From a virus, in the IMG/VR virus record IMGVR_UViG_3300043469_002569, positions 1 through 50,477 of that record: a stretch of 50,477 nt of DNA; one strand, given 5' to 3'. A program made the position numbers and the translations under genes. The notes below the pieces were generated by a model that was not told where the DNA came from, made no database searches, and saw only the letters and a program-made list of their open reading frames with translations. Below are positions 1-8,215 of this stretch, one piece after another (position 1 is the first letter of the stretch; every line of letters begins with the position of its first letter).

Positions 1-1534
1 CGTTGATCTCCTCGATCACTTGCAGCGTCTCGCGGCAAAGCGCGTTGCCGCCGTTGATGCTGCGGTCGCTGAGAATGCCGTTGTAGAGCAGATAGATCGC
101 CTTGCCACGGTGAATGCCAAGCAACGGTGTTTTCGCGGAAACGCGTTCTTTGGGCAGAGGTTCGCCGGTCTCGGTGAAATAGACATGCCGCGCCAATTCG
201 GCGAAACGCACGGTGTTCCGGATCTGACCGGTTTCGTCGAAAAGGGCATCGCCAAGCGTCACGTAGCGGAATCCACCGCCGAGAGCTTCGACCGTTTCCC
301 CCTTGACATTGGTGTGCCCTGTCGCCACTCGTGCCATCCGCTCGCGGGTGATGGTCTTGCAAACTTCAGCCTCCAATTCGATCATAATAAAGCGACGTGG
401 CTCTTCGTTAGAATTCGCCGCGTTCATCTTCGAGACGGAATGGCCGGTAGTGCCGCTGCCGCCGAAAGAATCGAGCACGAGGTCGCCGGGATTCGTTGCG
501 ATTTGTAGAATGCGTTCGATCAGGCGAGTCGGCTTTGGCGTGATAAATACCGATTCCGAATCCGCAAAATCCATGAGAGCAACCAACTCCTGTTTTGCTT
601 CTTGTGTGTGACCTACGTCTTTGTAGAACCACATCGTCTGCGGAACGACGCCCTGTTTTACATCCGTGAGGAACCGCTTGAATTGAGGAATCGAATCTCC
701 TTTGTTTCCCCACCAAATTCGGTTTTCCGAATTGAACGTCTCAAACTTGGTCTTAGAAATAGTCCAATAGCGCCCTGTCGGAGGCCCCTTTATGACCCTT
801 CCAGAAGGACAGGTGACCGGATAAAGTCCGTCGTTATATGGATTTCTAGCAGAGAGATCGCTTGTTTTCCACGGGCCGCGTGGATCATTATCGCGATTTT
901 TGTATGCGGCGTCTTGATCATCAGAACGCGCAACAAGATTCGGCCTCCAAGTATCTGCCTTTTTCGCATAGATCACCACGTAATCGTGATCTACCGAAAA
1001 GTGTTTTGCTGAATTTTTGGGTGAGTAAACCTTCTGCCACAACACCGTCGCGACAAAGTTGGATGCTCCGAAGATTTCATCCATTAGCAGACGCAATGGT
1101 CCGATTTCGTTATCATCAAGGCAGACGAATATCGCGCCATCTTCAGTCAGAAAATCCCTCAACAGCGCAATCCGAGGATACATCATGCAGAGCCACCGAT
1201 CATGCCGGTCGAGAGTTTCACCTTCCTTGCCGACAGTTTTCCCATCCAGCGCTTCCTTCAGCCACTTCTGCATTGCCGGGCTGTTGACGTTGTCGTTGTA
1301 GGCCCAGCCCTCGTTACCGGTGTTGTAAGGCGGGTCGATGCAGATGCATTTCACTTTGCCCTTGTAGTAGGGAATCAGCGCCTTGAGTGCCACGAGGTTG
1401 TCACCTTCCACGATCAGATTGCCGCTGCCGGGATCGCCGCAGGAGAGGTCAGGCACGTCCTTGAGCAGGTGAAACGGAACCTCCAGGTGATGGTTGATGA
1501 CGGCGTCCTTGCCGATCCAGTTGAGTGTGGGCAT
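1..1534 (-). CDS. Type III-style site-specific DNA adenine methyltransferase (Mod), 3' end cut by window edge
   Basis: This protein should transfer a methyl group from SAM to the N6 of adenine in a short asymmetric site. The start is ATG at 1534 (MPTLNWIGKDAVINHH), and about 511 codons are visible before the left edge. Motif IV, DPPYNTG, lies at residues 67-73. The SAM-binding motif DSFGGSGTTGHS lies near 353-364. DPPY before FxGxG is the beta-class order used by Mod subunits of type III restriction-modification systems. It is the last visible gene of a leftward operon with an XRE regulator, an ImmA protease and two unknown proteins. If the system is complete, a Res helicase-nuclease should follow beyond the window; I cannot see it, so a solitary phage-protective methyltransferase is also possible. 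Seen: motifs and operon. Inferred: type III assignment. Confidence 0.88.
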   Translation of the reverse strand, partial: MPTLNWIGKDAVINHHLEVPFHLLKDVPDLSCGDPGSGNLIVEGDNLVALKALIPYYKGKVKCICIDPPYNTGNEGWAYNDNVNSPAMQKWLKEALDGKTVGKEGETLDRHDRWLCMMYPRIALLRDFLTEDGAIFVCLDDNEIGPLRLLMDEIFGASNFVATVLWQKVYSPKNSAKHFSVDHDYVVIYAKKADTWRPNLVARSDDQDAAYKNRDNDPRGPWKTSDLSARNPYNDGLYPVTCPSGRVIKGPPTGRYWTISKTKFETFNSENRIWWGNKGDSIPQFKRFLTDVKQGVVPQTMWFYKDVGHTQEAKQELVALMDFADSESVFITPKPTRLIERILQIATNPGDLVLDSFGGSGTTGHSVSKMNAANSNEEPRRFIMIELEAEVCKTITRERMARVATGHTNVKGETVEALGGGFRYVTLGDALFDETGQIRNTVRFAELARHVYFTETGEPLPKERVSAKTPLLGIHRGKAIYLLYNGILSDRSINGGNALCRETLQVIEEIN

Positions 1535-1579
1535 GCGGGTGGATGTCTAATGGAAGATGATGGCGAATGGAATGAAAAC

Positions 1580-2677
1580 CTATGCGCGGAAGTTATGATA
1601 ACCCTCCTCGTCCGCATCGAAGACGGAGCGCGGGGCGTCGAAGCGGATTTCCTCGTCGTTGTCGTCGGCTTCCCATGCGGTGACTTGTTTGCGGGCGACG
1701 GAGCCATCGACGCGGAACTCGGCGGCCCAGCCATCGCTGCATTTTTTGAACGGATTGCCGTGGATGCCGATGAGATCGACAAGCAGCTTGCGGGCGACGG
1801 AGATTTGCTGCCTTTCCGCCTCGTCGCGGCGGCGCTGGGTGATGCGCCCGCCATTGGCCAGCATGCCAATGAGAGCCAGGGTCTTGTTGGTTTCTCCGCT
1901 GTGGATGGGTTTCATCCTGAGCTGCGCCCAGGTTTGAAAGGCATCCTCGCCCCGGATGCTGAAATTCAGGCCATCGCGGCGCATGGTGATGAGGAGGTCT
2001 TTCCACTGCCAGTCCTTCTTCGGGGTGAAGAGCTGGTTGCGGGAAGGGCTGCGCTTGCCACGCGGCGGTCGCTTGGAGGGTGCGATGGAGAGTTTTTCCA
2101 GTCCTGCCGTGGTGGCGAGCACGCGGACGTGGACATCATGCTTGGCTGCCAGTTCCGCAATGTCGGAGGTGTAGCCGATGGACACCGGTAACAACACGAT
2201 GGCGCGGGGAGTGCCACAGATCCCCGCTTTCATGACTGCCTGCCGCGAGCGGGAGTCGGGGATGAAGAGGTGGACCGGGCGCGGGTTTTCGCGTCCGCAT
2301 GGGAGAGTGCCGATTTCGTGGAGGCAGGTATCGCTCCAGCGCGGTGCTTCTGCGGCATCGAAGCCGAGTTTTCCCGAGAGCATCGCGGCGAGCGCCCGGA
2401 GATCCGGCGCGAGACGCACGCATAAGGCGCGTGATACCCGCAGTGGCGGGCGGTGTGCTGGAATGGCCGTGCTGAAGGCGATGAAGTCTCCGGTCGGTGG
2501 TTTTTCGAGTTCAAGGATTTCGCTGGGGCAGTCCGGGTCCTCGATGGAGTTCACGGTGCCGCGAGGTTGGAGGAACTCGCTCCATGTCTCAAAATCGTCG
2601 CCCAATGCCGCCTGCCATGCGGCACGGGTGGCACCGATCTTGCCGAAAAGGTCAATGGTTTGCCAAAGCTGGAGCAT
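1580..2677 (-). CDS. Unrecognised 365-aa protein of the xre-immA-mod operon
   Basis: I do not recognise a family. The product is soluble-looking with no membrane segment or signal peptide. It begins MLQLWQTIDLFGKIGATRAAW. A central stretch (about residues 130-190) reads like an alternating hydrophobic alpha/beta domain (VHLFIPD, RAIVLLPVSIGYTSD, VHVRVLATTAG). A basic linker KRPPRGKRSPSR follows. The C-terminal third is charged and contains NGGRITQRRRDEAERQQ, which could be a winged-helix-like segment. The gene overlaps the upstream gene by 26 nt and ends 45 nt before mod, so translation is probably coupled to both. Placement in the operon suggests a role in the modification/defence system or its specificity, but no catalytic motif supports a function. 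Confidence 0.75.
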   Translation of the reverse strand: MLQLWQTIDLFGKIGATRAAWQAALGDDFETWSEFLQPRGTVNSIEDPDCPSEILELEKPPTGDFIAFSTAIPAHRPPLRVSRALCVRLAPDLRALAAMLSGKLGFDAAEAPRWSDTCLHEIGTLPCGRENPRPVHLFIPDSRSRQAVMKAGICGTPRAIVLLPVSIGYTSDIAELAAKHDVHVRVLATTAGLEKLSIAPSKRPPRGKRSPSRNQLFTPKKDWQWKDLLITMRRDGLNFSIRGEDAFQTWAQLRMKPIHSGETNKTLALIGMLANGGRITQRRRDEAERQQISVARKLLVDLIGIHGNPFKKCSDGWAAEFRVDGSVARKQVTAWEADDNDEEIRFDAPRSVFDADEEGYHNFRA

Positions 2678-3803
2678 GGGAAAGGAGGTTGAACGGACAG
2701 TGGTCGAGCCATTGCCTGACGACCGGGTGATGGATGTCGCCGCGGATCATGTCCTGATCCGGGCAGATGATGACGGATGGGGATTTGCGCTCGCCTTCGA
2801 CGTCGAGAGTGAATCGGGCGCGCACGAGATGGAATGGACGGAGGAAGTCCGATCCAAGTTCTTCAAGTTCGTCGAACACGTTGTCGCCATGAATGAAGAG
2901 CGAGCGATTGACACCGCGCCGCTTGATCTGCAGCTCCCGCAACACCGGCATGGCGGAGGCGTCCAGTTCGGTGGGATTCAGGCAATCGCGCCCACGGCGG
3001 ATGGGTTCGAGGGTGAAGCGTTTGGAGGGAACCAGAACCTTCTTGTCGCCGAAGAGATGCTGCGAAAACACGCTGCGGTAAGTTTCCCTCACTCCCTCGC
3101 TGCGTCCGGAGAGCAGCACTTCGCCGGTGTGATAGACGAATGCGACGTCATGCTTGAGAAGACGCAGGGCGCGGGTGTCGCGCTTGTTTTCGTCGTCAAG
3201 AATCTCGAATCGCTTCACATGCTCGCCATGGCGGATGAGGAACGCGTGGCCGTCGTCATCGTCAAAGGAAAGCACCTCGCAGGTGGGGCTGTCGAAGAAA
3301 TCGGCGCAGGCGAATTCCAGATCCTTTTCCATCGCCCGGCAGATGGCGCGGTCGGGAGTCACGGGCCGGTGCCCCTTGCCGGGACTGAAGCATTTCATGG
3401 TGCGACCACGGTCGATGCTGAACTTGGTGTAGATGCGTTCGAGCGCGGTGCGGTCCATGAGCCAGACCTTGACGGCGATGTCTCCTGCGGAGTCGCCCTT
3501 TTCCTGCACCTTGCGCACCAGTTCACCGTCCACCATGCGGAGTTCGTCGAGGCCGGCGTTGGAACTGAGGGTGTCTAGCATGTCCACGGCATCAAGGAAT
3601 GCGCCGGGGCAGGTGCTTGGCGGCGATACGATGAGTGCGGACAATTGCTCAAGCTGGGCGTCGTTCAGTGATGCTCCGCTGAAGTCCATGCCGCGACTGC
3701 GGAAAAATTCGTCGAAGCATCGCAAGAGCTTGAGCAGCGTCTCGGGCTTGATTTCGCGGAGGAATTCGGGGTTTCCGAAGCGTTTGATTTTGGGTTTGGC
3801 CAT
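2652..3803 (-). CDS. Unrecognised 383-aa protein of the xre-immA-mod operon
   Basis: The start is ATG at 3803 (MAKPKIKRFGNPEFLREIKPETLLKLL), 27 nt after the ImmA stop, and the C-terminus overlaps the next gene. I do not recognise a family. The N-terminal part is helical (residues about 15-60) and carries SPPSTCPGAFLDAVDML. The middle is rich in acidic and basic residues (FDDDDGHAFLIRHGEHVKRFEILDDENKRD). There is no signal peptide, membrane segment or obvious nuclease motif. Its conserved-looking position between a repressor/protease pair and a methyltransferase suggests a co-transferred functional unit. Seen: intact long ORF and tight packing. Inferred: operon membership. Function unknown. 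Confidence 0.75.
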   Translation of the reverse strand: MAKPKIKRFGNPEFLREIKPETLLKLLRCFDEFFRSRGMDFSGASLNDAQLEQLSALIVSPPSTCPGAFLDAVDMLDTLSSNAGLDELRMVDGELVRKVQEKGDSAGDIAVKVWLMDRTALERIYTKFSIDRGRTMKCFSPGKGHRPVTPDRAICRAMEKDLEFACADFFDSPTCEVLSFDDDDGHAFLIRHGEHVKRFEILDDENKRDTRALRLLKHDVAFVYHTGEVLLSGRSEGVRETYRSVFSQHLFGDKKVLVPSKRFTLEPIRRGRDCLNPTELDASAMPVLRELQIKRRGVNRSLFIHGDNVFDELEELGSDFLRPFHLVRARFTLDVEGERKSPSVIICPDQDMIRGDIHHPVVRQWLDHCPFNLLSHAPALANH

Positions 3804-3830
3804 GGCTGGTTGTGGGACGGTTGGGACTGG

Positions 3831-4544
3831 TTAGAAGAGGGACGGCTGGCTGGATTGCTCGAACCACCACTTGCCAAGGCGGATCGAAACCATGCGGCGG
3901 CTGACCTTGAACAAGGCGGCCAACTCGCGCTCGGCGGCGGTCACGCGTGCCTCGAACGAGCCGGAGCCTGACAGAACACGCGGAAGATGGGCGCGGGCGG
4001 CCTCGATCACGAGTTGCTTGGGCAGCAGGATGGCGGCCATCGCGAGATTCGCCTGATATTCCCACCACTCGAATTTCGGCACCTGTGCCATTCCTGCCTC
4101 GGCGCGGCACATGAATCCCTCGCCGCTGACGCTATCGAAAATGCCGTCGCCATCGTCCAACAGTCGCGAGGTGGCGTCGCGTTCGAGTTTCTCGATGAAA
4201 AGCTGGTTGTGAAAAATGCCATGCCCGACTTCGTGGGCCAGCGTCGAGCGGACGCGGAGACGGCTTACCGGATCATCCTGTTCGGCGAGTTGTCGGTTGA
4301 CGGTGATCCGGCACAGCCCGCGCCGGGTGAACTTGGCGCATCCCATGATTTGATCCGGCAGCGTCTCGTATTCCTCCTCGAAGCCAAACAGCAGATAGAT
4401 GAGACGCTCGATGCGGATCGGGCCGGGGGTTTCGGGCAGCAAATCTACCGAGGCAAGAGCCTCGCGGCACATGCGCTCGATGTCGTTTTCGGGGATGTAG
4501 AGTCGCCGACAGAAGGGGCCGGCTGCTTGGCTTCCGGCATTCAT
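3831..4544 (-). CDS. ImmA/IrrE-family metallo-endopeptidase
   Basis: A zinc protease of the ImmA/IrrE family, whose members typically cleave or antagonise a partner XRE repressor and thereby induce a mobile element. The zinc-binding HExxH motif is present as HEVGH at residues 104-108, inside the usual context LAHEVGHGIFH. The length, 237 aa, fits the family. The start ATG overlaps the stop of the XRE gene by 4 nt, the standard arrangement for repressor/anti-repressor pairs such as ImmR-ImmA of ICEBs1. By analogy it would relieve repression at the TGTGTGAG operators upstream of the XRE gene. It may instead regulate the methyltransferase operon rather than the phage lytic genes. Confidence 0.9.
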   Translation of the reverse strand: MNAGSQAAGPFCRRLYIPENDIERMCREALASVDLLPETPGPIRIERLIYLLFGFEEEYETLPDQIMGCAKFTRRGLCRITVNRQLAEQDDPVSRLRVRSTLAHEVGHGIFHNQLFIEKLERDATSRLLDDGDGIFDSVSGEGFMCRAEAGMAQVPKFEWWEYQANLAMAAILLPKQLVIEAARAHLPRVLSGSGSFEARVTAAERELAALFKVSRRMVSIRLGKWWFEQSSQPSLF

Positions 4545-4897
4545 GTTTTTTTCGGCAACCGCTCCGAAAGATCCATGATCTCGGACGGCGGGATGTTATT
4601 CTCTCGCACCGCATCGACGAATTTGCGGAAGGCGAGGCTGTATTGGGTGTCCTGTTCGATGAGTTCCTCCATCTGCCTGGACGGCGGACGGGTGGAGTAT
4701 TGCAGCAGGTGATCGAGCTCGGTATCGAGCGCGGCGGCCATTTTCTCAAGCAGGGCTTCGGACGGACGCCGATTTCCCTGCTCGATGTCGCGGACGTGTG
4801 GAGCGGACGCGCCGACCAAGTCCCCCATCTCTCGAAAGGAAAGTCCTTTGGCGAGGCGGAGTTCCTCAAGTCGCTGACCTAGTGTCATCTCAGGCAT
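4541..4897 (-). CDS. XRE-family transcriptional regulator
   Basis: A 118-aa DNA-binding regulator with a helix-turn-helix at about residues 6-60 (LGQRLEELRLAKGLSFREMGDLVGASAPHVRDIEQGNRRPS), a canonical XRE/Cro-cI domain. The C-terminal half is a charged helical tail ending SERLPKKT. It is the first gene of the leftward operon and overlaps the ImmA gene by 4 nt. Three copies of a TGTGTGAG box, two of them palindromic, lie 66-231 nt upstream of its start and are its most likely binding sites. It probably represses its own operon and the divergent rightward early genes. A TTGACG box and the hairpin AAGCA-ACGC-TGCTT also sit just upstream of the start codon. Confidence 0.92.
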   Translation of the reverse strand: MPEMTLGQRLEELRLAKGLSFREMGDLVGASAPHVRDIEQGNRRPSEALLEKMAAALDTELDHLLQYSTRPPSRQMEELIEQDTQYSLAFRKFVDAVRENNIPPSEIMDLSERLPKKT

Positions 4898-4963
4898 GTA
4901 AGCAGCGTTGCTTCGATGCCTCGCCGCGTCAATTCTGTTTTTTCTCTTCCTGCGATTTCTGGG

Positions 4964-4976
4964 TGTGTGAGGACAC
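4964..4976 (+). promoter_or_regulatory. TGTGTGAG operator half-site
   Basis: TGTGTGAGGACAC repeats the left arm and spacer of the two palindromes further right, but the right arm is missing. It is the copy nearest the XRE gene, so it could be a low-affinity site for autoregulation. Confidence 0.5.
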
Positions 4977-4985
4977 TGGCGATGG

Positions 4986-5007
4986 ATGTGTGAGGACTCT
5001 CACACAT
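4986..5007. promoter_or_regulatory. Palindromic operator (arms ATGTGTGAG/CTCACACAT)
   Basis: Perfect 9-bp inverted repeat with a 4-bp spacer GACT. It lies between the divergent XRE gene and the rightward early genes and shares arms with the 5111-5128 palindrome. A dimeric XRE regulator is the natural binder. Confidence 0.7.
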
Positions 5008-5110
5008 GGAAATACCGGAAGTTTGAGACTGATGCAATTCCGGATATTCCGTTGAGGGCTAATGGGTTGCGATGAGGAATGACTAGGGAGGATGCGGTGC
5101 GGCGGGTGCG

Positions 5111-5128
5111 TGTGTGAGGACTCACACA
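5111..5128. promoter_or_regulatory. Palindromic operator (arms TGTGTGAG/CTCACACA)
   Basis: Perfect 8-bp inverted repeat with a 2-bp spacer GA, 46 nt before the first rightward gene. It matches the palindrome at 4986-5007 except for the shorter spacer, which suggests two related sites controlling the two divergent directions. Confidence 0.7.
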
Positions 5129-5150
5129 AAGGCGTAGCGACGGCGGTCAT

Positions 5151-5156
5151 TTGACA
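5151..5156 (+). promoter_or_regulatory. TTGAC start-associated box (TTGACA)
   Basis: 18 nt upstream of ATG 5175, Sak4-like ATPase. No Shine-Dalgarno sequence. Confidence 0.45.
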
Positions 5157-5174
5157 CCCCGCCGCACTCGCAAG

Positions 5175-6173
5175 ATGCAAACCACAACCAAATCGACCAA
5201 TCCCCTGGCCATTCGCCGGGGCAAAATCTCTCGACCGCAGAAGGTCGTCATCTATGGACCCGAAGGCGTCGGCAAATCGACGCTGGCCGGTCAAGCGCCA
5301 GAACCCGTCTTCCTCGATACCGAAGGCGGCACCCACCACCTCGACGTCGCCCGCTTGGATGCGGTGACGACTTGGGAGGAAATCATCGCCGCCGTCACCC
5401 AACTCGCGAAGGCGGATCATCCGTTCAAGACGCTGGTACTGGACACCGCCGACTGGTTAGAAAAACGGTTGGCTGAGCACTTGTGCCGGAAGTCGAACAA
5501 GGAATCCATCGAAGATTTCGGATACGGCAAAGGCTGGGTGATTCTCACCGAAGAGTTCGCCCGGTTTCTCACCTCGCTCGATGGCCTAACGGATCGCGGG
5601 ATGCACGTCGTGTTTCTCGCGCACTCAACGGTGAAGAAATTCGAGGCTCCGGATCAGGCGGGCAGTTACGACCGCTTTGAGTTAAAGCTCAGCAAGCAGA
5701 ACGCGCCTCTGCTCAAGGAGTGGGCTGATCTGGTTTTGTTCGGCAACTTCGTCACCAAGGTCGCGGAGAAGGACAACGGCAAGATGCGCGGCGTTGGCGG
5801 CAAGGAGCGTGTGCTGTTTGCAAATCACAGCGCGGCCTATGATGCGAAAAATCGTCACGGTCTTCCGGACAAACTTCCGTTCACCATCGAGGCTCTCGCC
5901 CCGGTGTTCGGCGCGGCTGCGACGGTGTCGGGGGGCACTGTCGCAGCCAAAGCGGAAGCGGCACCGACGCTGGCCGACAAGCTCCGCGAGGCATTCGGTG
6001 CTCGCGAGGCGGAAGTGATCCCATTCCTGATCGACCGTCAGCAGATCAAGGCGGGTGAAAGCTGGGATGCTGTCCCGAAGGAATACGCCGAGCGGGTGCT
6101 GAACGCACCGGATCGTTTCCTGCAGGCCGTGGAGGAATTCCATCAGGCGAGGGAGGTCGCGGCAGCATCATGA
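5175..6173 (+). CDS. Phage AAA ATPase, Sak4-like (AAA_24)
   Basis: A RecA-fold ATPase of the type found in phage recombination modules, where Sak4-like proteins help single-strand annealing together with an SSB. Walker A is GPEGVGKST at residues 28-36 and Walker B is LVLDT at 87-91; FLAHST follows as a sensor-like strand. I chose ATG at 5175 (MQTTTKSTNPLAIRRGK) over an in-frame TTG at 5151. The product is 332 aa. It is the first gene of the rightward early operon, overlaps the next gene by 4 nt, and is followed by a Cas4-like nuclease and a DUF669 protein, which supports the recombination role. A TTGACA box lies 18 nt upstream of the start and no Shine-Dalgarno sequence is visible. Confidence 0.85.
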   Translation: MQTTTKSTNPLAIRRGKISRPQKVVIYGPEGVGKSTLAGQAPEPVFLDTEGGTHHLDVARLDAVTTWEEIIAAVTQLAKADHPFKTLVLDTADWLEKRLAEHLCRKSNKESIEDFGYGKGWVILTEEFARFLTSLDGLTDRGMHVVFLAHSTVKKFEAPDQAGSYDRFELKLSKQNAPLLKEWADLVLFGNFVTKVAEKDNGKMRGVGGKERVLFANHSAAYDAKNRHGLPDKLPFTIEALAPVFGAAATVSGGTVAAKAEAAPTLADKLREAFGAREAEVIPFLIDRQQIKAGESWDAVPKEYAERVLNAPDRFLQAVEEFHQAREVAAAS

Positions 6174-7174
6174 GTGCGCTGCGTCCTTCCAACCTGCCAA
6201 AGCTGGCAGTGTGCGCCTGCTACGAGAGCAATCCCGTGGCCGGCCCCGCCGCCGAGCGCGGCACTCTGCTCGACACCGCGTTCCGCGCCGAACTGCTCGG
6301 ACTCGAAGAACGCTTCGTGATCGCCAACAAACTTACCGCCGATGAAATCGCGGCTGTTAGCTGGTCGATCTCGATGGTGCGGGCGATGTCGGGCCGCGAA
6401 CGCGTTCTTGCCCGCGAGGACGACTGCCGAGTGAAGATCCTCAATCTCACCGGCACGGCGGATGCCATCGTCCCGACCAAGCTCACCCACTTTGATCTGA
6501 AGACCGGGGCGCGGCGCAACTACCGCGAGCAGATGGCGGCTTACGCGCTCGGATTGATGGGCGCGCACTTTGCCGGCGAGTGGACAGCTCATCTCTTGTT
6601 CTGCGACCAGCGCGAGATCGAGACCCACAAGTTCACCTACGAAGAGGCACATGCCATCGTCGATCAGGTCGTCAAATCGTTCAACGATCCGGCGAAGCAG
6701 CCTAATCCCTGCGAATACTGCTCGTGGTGCGCCAAGGCGGATACCTGTCCGGCGCGGCTGGCGATGGTCGCTGAGACGCTGACCGTCACGGAACCCGGCT
6801 TCGATTTCGATGCCGTGCTGTCCGATCCAGAAAAGCTCGGACGGTTTCTAGCAGCCAGTGCGGTGGTGGAGGACTTCCGCGACCGGGCGAAGCAGATCGC
6901 GACCGAACGACTCAAGACCGGCGGGGAAGTGCCCGGTTGGAAGCTCGTCACGCGCAAAGGCAACGAGTTCGTCGATTGCGAAACCGTCGGCCACCACATC
7001 TCCGCGATGGGTTTCGGCCCGGTGCTCGCTGCCTACGGAAATTTATCCGCCGCGAAGTTCCGCGACCTGTGGAGCCAGCGGATGTCCAGCGAGAAGGCAT
7101 TCCCGGAGGAGTCGGTGAAGCACGCCGCGCCATCGACCTATCTCAAGCAATCCAAAACCAATGCGAAGTCATGA
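6170..7174 (+). CDS. PD-(D/E)XK exonuclease, Cas4/RecB-like (DUF2800-type)
   Basis: A probable DNA exonuclease for phage recombination. The catalytic core is GTAD at residues 95-98 followed by DLKTG at 109-113, the D...(D/E)XK pattern, and then QMAAYALGL, the typical QxxxY segment of RecB-type nucleases. Cysteines at 15 and 17 plus CEYCSWCAKADTC (181, 184, 187, 193) would bind an iron-sulfur cluster as in Cas4 and AddB. The length, 334 aa, fits phage DUF2800 proteins. The gene overlaps the ATPase gene upstream and the small gene downstream by 4 nt each, so the three are translated as one unit. Seen: motifs and cysteines. Inferred: exonuclease activity. Confidence 0.85.
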   Translation: MSALRPSNLPKLAVCACYESNPVAGPAAERGTLLDTAFRAELLGLEERFVIANKLTADEIAAVSWSISMVRAMSGRERVLAREDDCRVKILNLTGTADAIVPTKLTHFDLKTGARRNYREQMAAYALGLMGAHFAGEWTAHLLFCDQREIETHKFTYEEAHAIVDQVVKSFNDPAKQPNPCEYCSWCAKADTCPARLAMVAETLTVTEPGFDFDAVLSDPEKLGRFLAASAVVEDFRDRAKQIATERLKTGGEVPGWKLVTRKGNEFVDCETVGHHISAMGFGPVLAAYGNLSAAKFRDLWSQRMSSEKAFPEESVKHAAPSTYLKQSKTNAKS

Positions 7175-7401
7175 AGTCTAAAGAAAATCAAAGGCCGATT
7201 CTCAGGAAGACTACGGCGCGAGCCTATTACCTGCGGATCGCGGCGGAGTGGATGACGGGCAGGAAGCGGTTTCCATCCGCAATCCTCGCCGATGCCGAAA
7301 AGGCCGCCCGTGGCGTCCTGGCCCGTCATGCCTGCCAGCCGAAAGCACACGTCAAGCCCCCGCTCTCCGAGCGGAGCGATGAGACATTCACCAATTCATA
7401 A
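7171..7401 (+). CDS. Small basic hypothetical protein
   Basis: A 76-aa product starting at ATG 7171 (MKSKENQRPILRKTTARAYYLRIAAEWMTGRKRF), overlapping the nuclease stop by 4 nt. It is rich in Lys and Arg and probably helical, so nucleic-acid binding is possible. I do not recognise a family. Its position between the exonuclease and the DUF669 gene suggests an accessory recombination or replication role. Confidence 0.7.
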   Translation: MKSKENQRPILRKTTARAYYLRIAAEWMTGRKRFPSAILADAEKAARGVLARHACQPKAHVKPPLSERSDETFTNS

Positions 7402-7446
7402 ACATGCCATTCACCAATCTCAAACCAACCAAACAGAACTAACATC

Positions 7447-7872
7447 ATGCCATCATACACCGCATCCACCCCGACCGAACGTCCCGATTTCGTTGATCCG
7501 GGCGACTATCAGGTCGAAGTCATCGACGCCATCGAGACGGTTTCCAAAACCGGCCATGAGATGATCGAACTCAAGCTCAAGACGCTGCTTGGAAGTTACC
7601 TCTACGACTTCCTCGTCTTCATCCCGAACGCGTTCTGGAAAATCGACAGCTTCCGCGCCGCCACCGGCGAGGAGGTTTCACCGGAGCAGGAAGTCGAAAT
7701 CATCGCGGACGACCTGATCGGCCGCACCGGCAAGGCCCGCCTCACCGTCGAGGAATACAACGGCAAGAAGCGCAACAAAGTCGTCGCGTGGCTGCCCTCT
7801 AGGCCCGGCGCGTCCGCAGCACCGAAGTCCACCGCGAAACCCGCACCCCGCAATTCAAATGAACCGTTCTAA
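7447..7872 (+). CDS. DUF669-like phage protein, possible ssDNA-binding partner
   Basis: A 141-aa protein that resembles the DUF669 family, which in many phages lies beside Sak4-type ATPases and is thought to act as a single-strand DNA-binding partner. The region PGDYQVEVIDAIETVSKTGHEMIELKLKTLLGSYLYDFLVFIPNAFWKIDSFRAATGE (about residues 18-75) has the family pattern of beta strands plus the conserved aromatic tail of the fold. The C-terminus is a low-complexity Ala/Pro/Lys tail ending in NEPF, which recalls the acidic or aromatic tips of SSB proteins. It ends 14 nt inside the next gene. Confidence 0.75.
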   Translation: MPSYTASTPTERPDFVDPGDYQVEVIDAIETVSKTGHEMIELKLKTLLGSYLYDFLVFIPNAFWKIDSFRAATGEEVSPEQEVEIIADDLIGRTGKARLTVEEYNGKKRNKVVAWLPSRPGASAAPKSTAKPAPRNSNEPF

Positions 7873-8215
7873 CTCCAAGCCCAGAAACCTCGGCCGTCGG
7901 CTGGCAAAGATCGCCCGCAAGACTGAACTCAACGAGGCGGACCGGAAGACGTTGGTCCAAGCATCCCGCCTCCTTGTGGACATTCACAGCCTGCTTCATG
8001 TCCATGTTCGCCGCTTTGCGCGAGCCGCCGCCGATCCCCTCGGTGTGGAGTTTCGGCATGCATGCGGCCGGCATCCTAATGGCCCGGCTGACGCGCTCAC
8101 GCTTCTCGGCCGTGAGGCATTCCGGATCGACGCCTGCATCGGGCTCGACTGCTCGGAAAAACCACCGGTCGTGGAATTGGCCAAGTTCATTGTCTCTGAA
8201 AGGAGGTTCGTATGA
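7859..8215 (+). CDS. Hypothetical protein
   Basis: A 118-aa product (MNRSNSKPRNLGRRLAKIARKTELNEADRKTLVQASRLLVDIHSLL) with a basic, helical N-terminal half and a C-terminal half containing Cys and His (CGRHPNG, CIGLDCSEK). I do not recognise the family. It overlaps DUF669 by 14 nt and the helicase by 4 nt, so it is coexpressed with the early operon. The end of this gene carries the strong Shine-Dalgarno sequence of the helicase. Confidence 0.65.
   Translation: MNRSNSKPRNLGRRLAKIARKTELNEADRKTLVQASRLLVDIHSLLHVHVRRFARAAADPLGVEFRHACGRHPNGPADALTLLGREAFRIDACIGLDCSEKPPVVELAKFIVSERRFV
8199..8206 (+). promoter_or_regulatory. Strong Shine-Dalgarno sequence AAAGGAGG of the helicase gene
   Basis: AAAGGAGG sits 5 nt before ATG 8212. 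It is one of very few canonical ribosome-binding sites in the window; an identical core occurs before 12010. Confidence 0.85.

Noticed and set aside
1202-3578. Long rightward ORFs opposite the Mod operon (1202-2191 and 2178-3578)
   Set aside because: They are the antisense of well-supported leftward genes, with no domains and typical high-G+C shadow composition.
5151-5180. TTGACA boxes as ordinary -35 promoter elements
   Set aside because: No consistent -10 at 17 nt, and the start codon would lie at or before the transcription start. Kept only as an unexplained start-associated motif.
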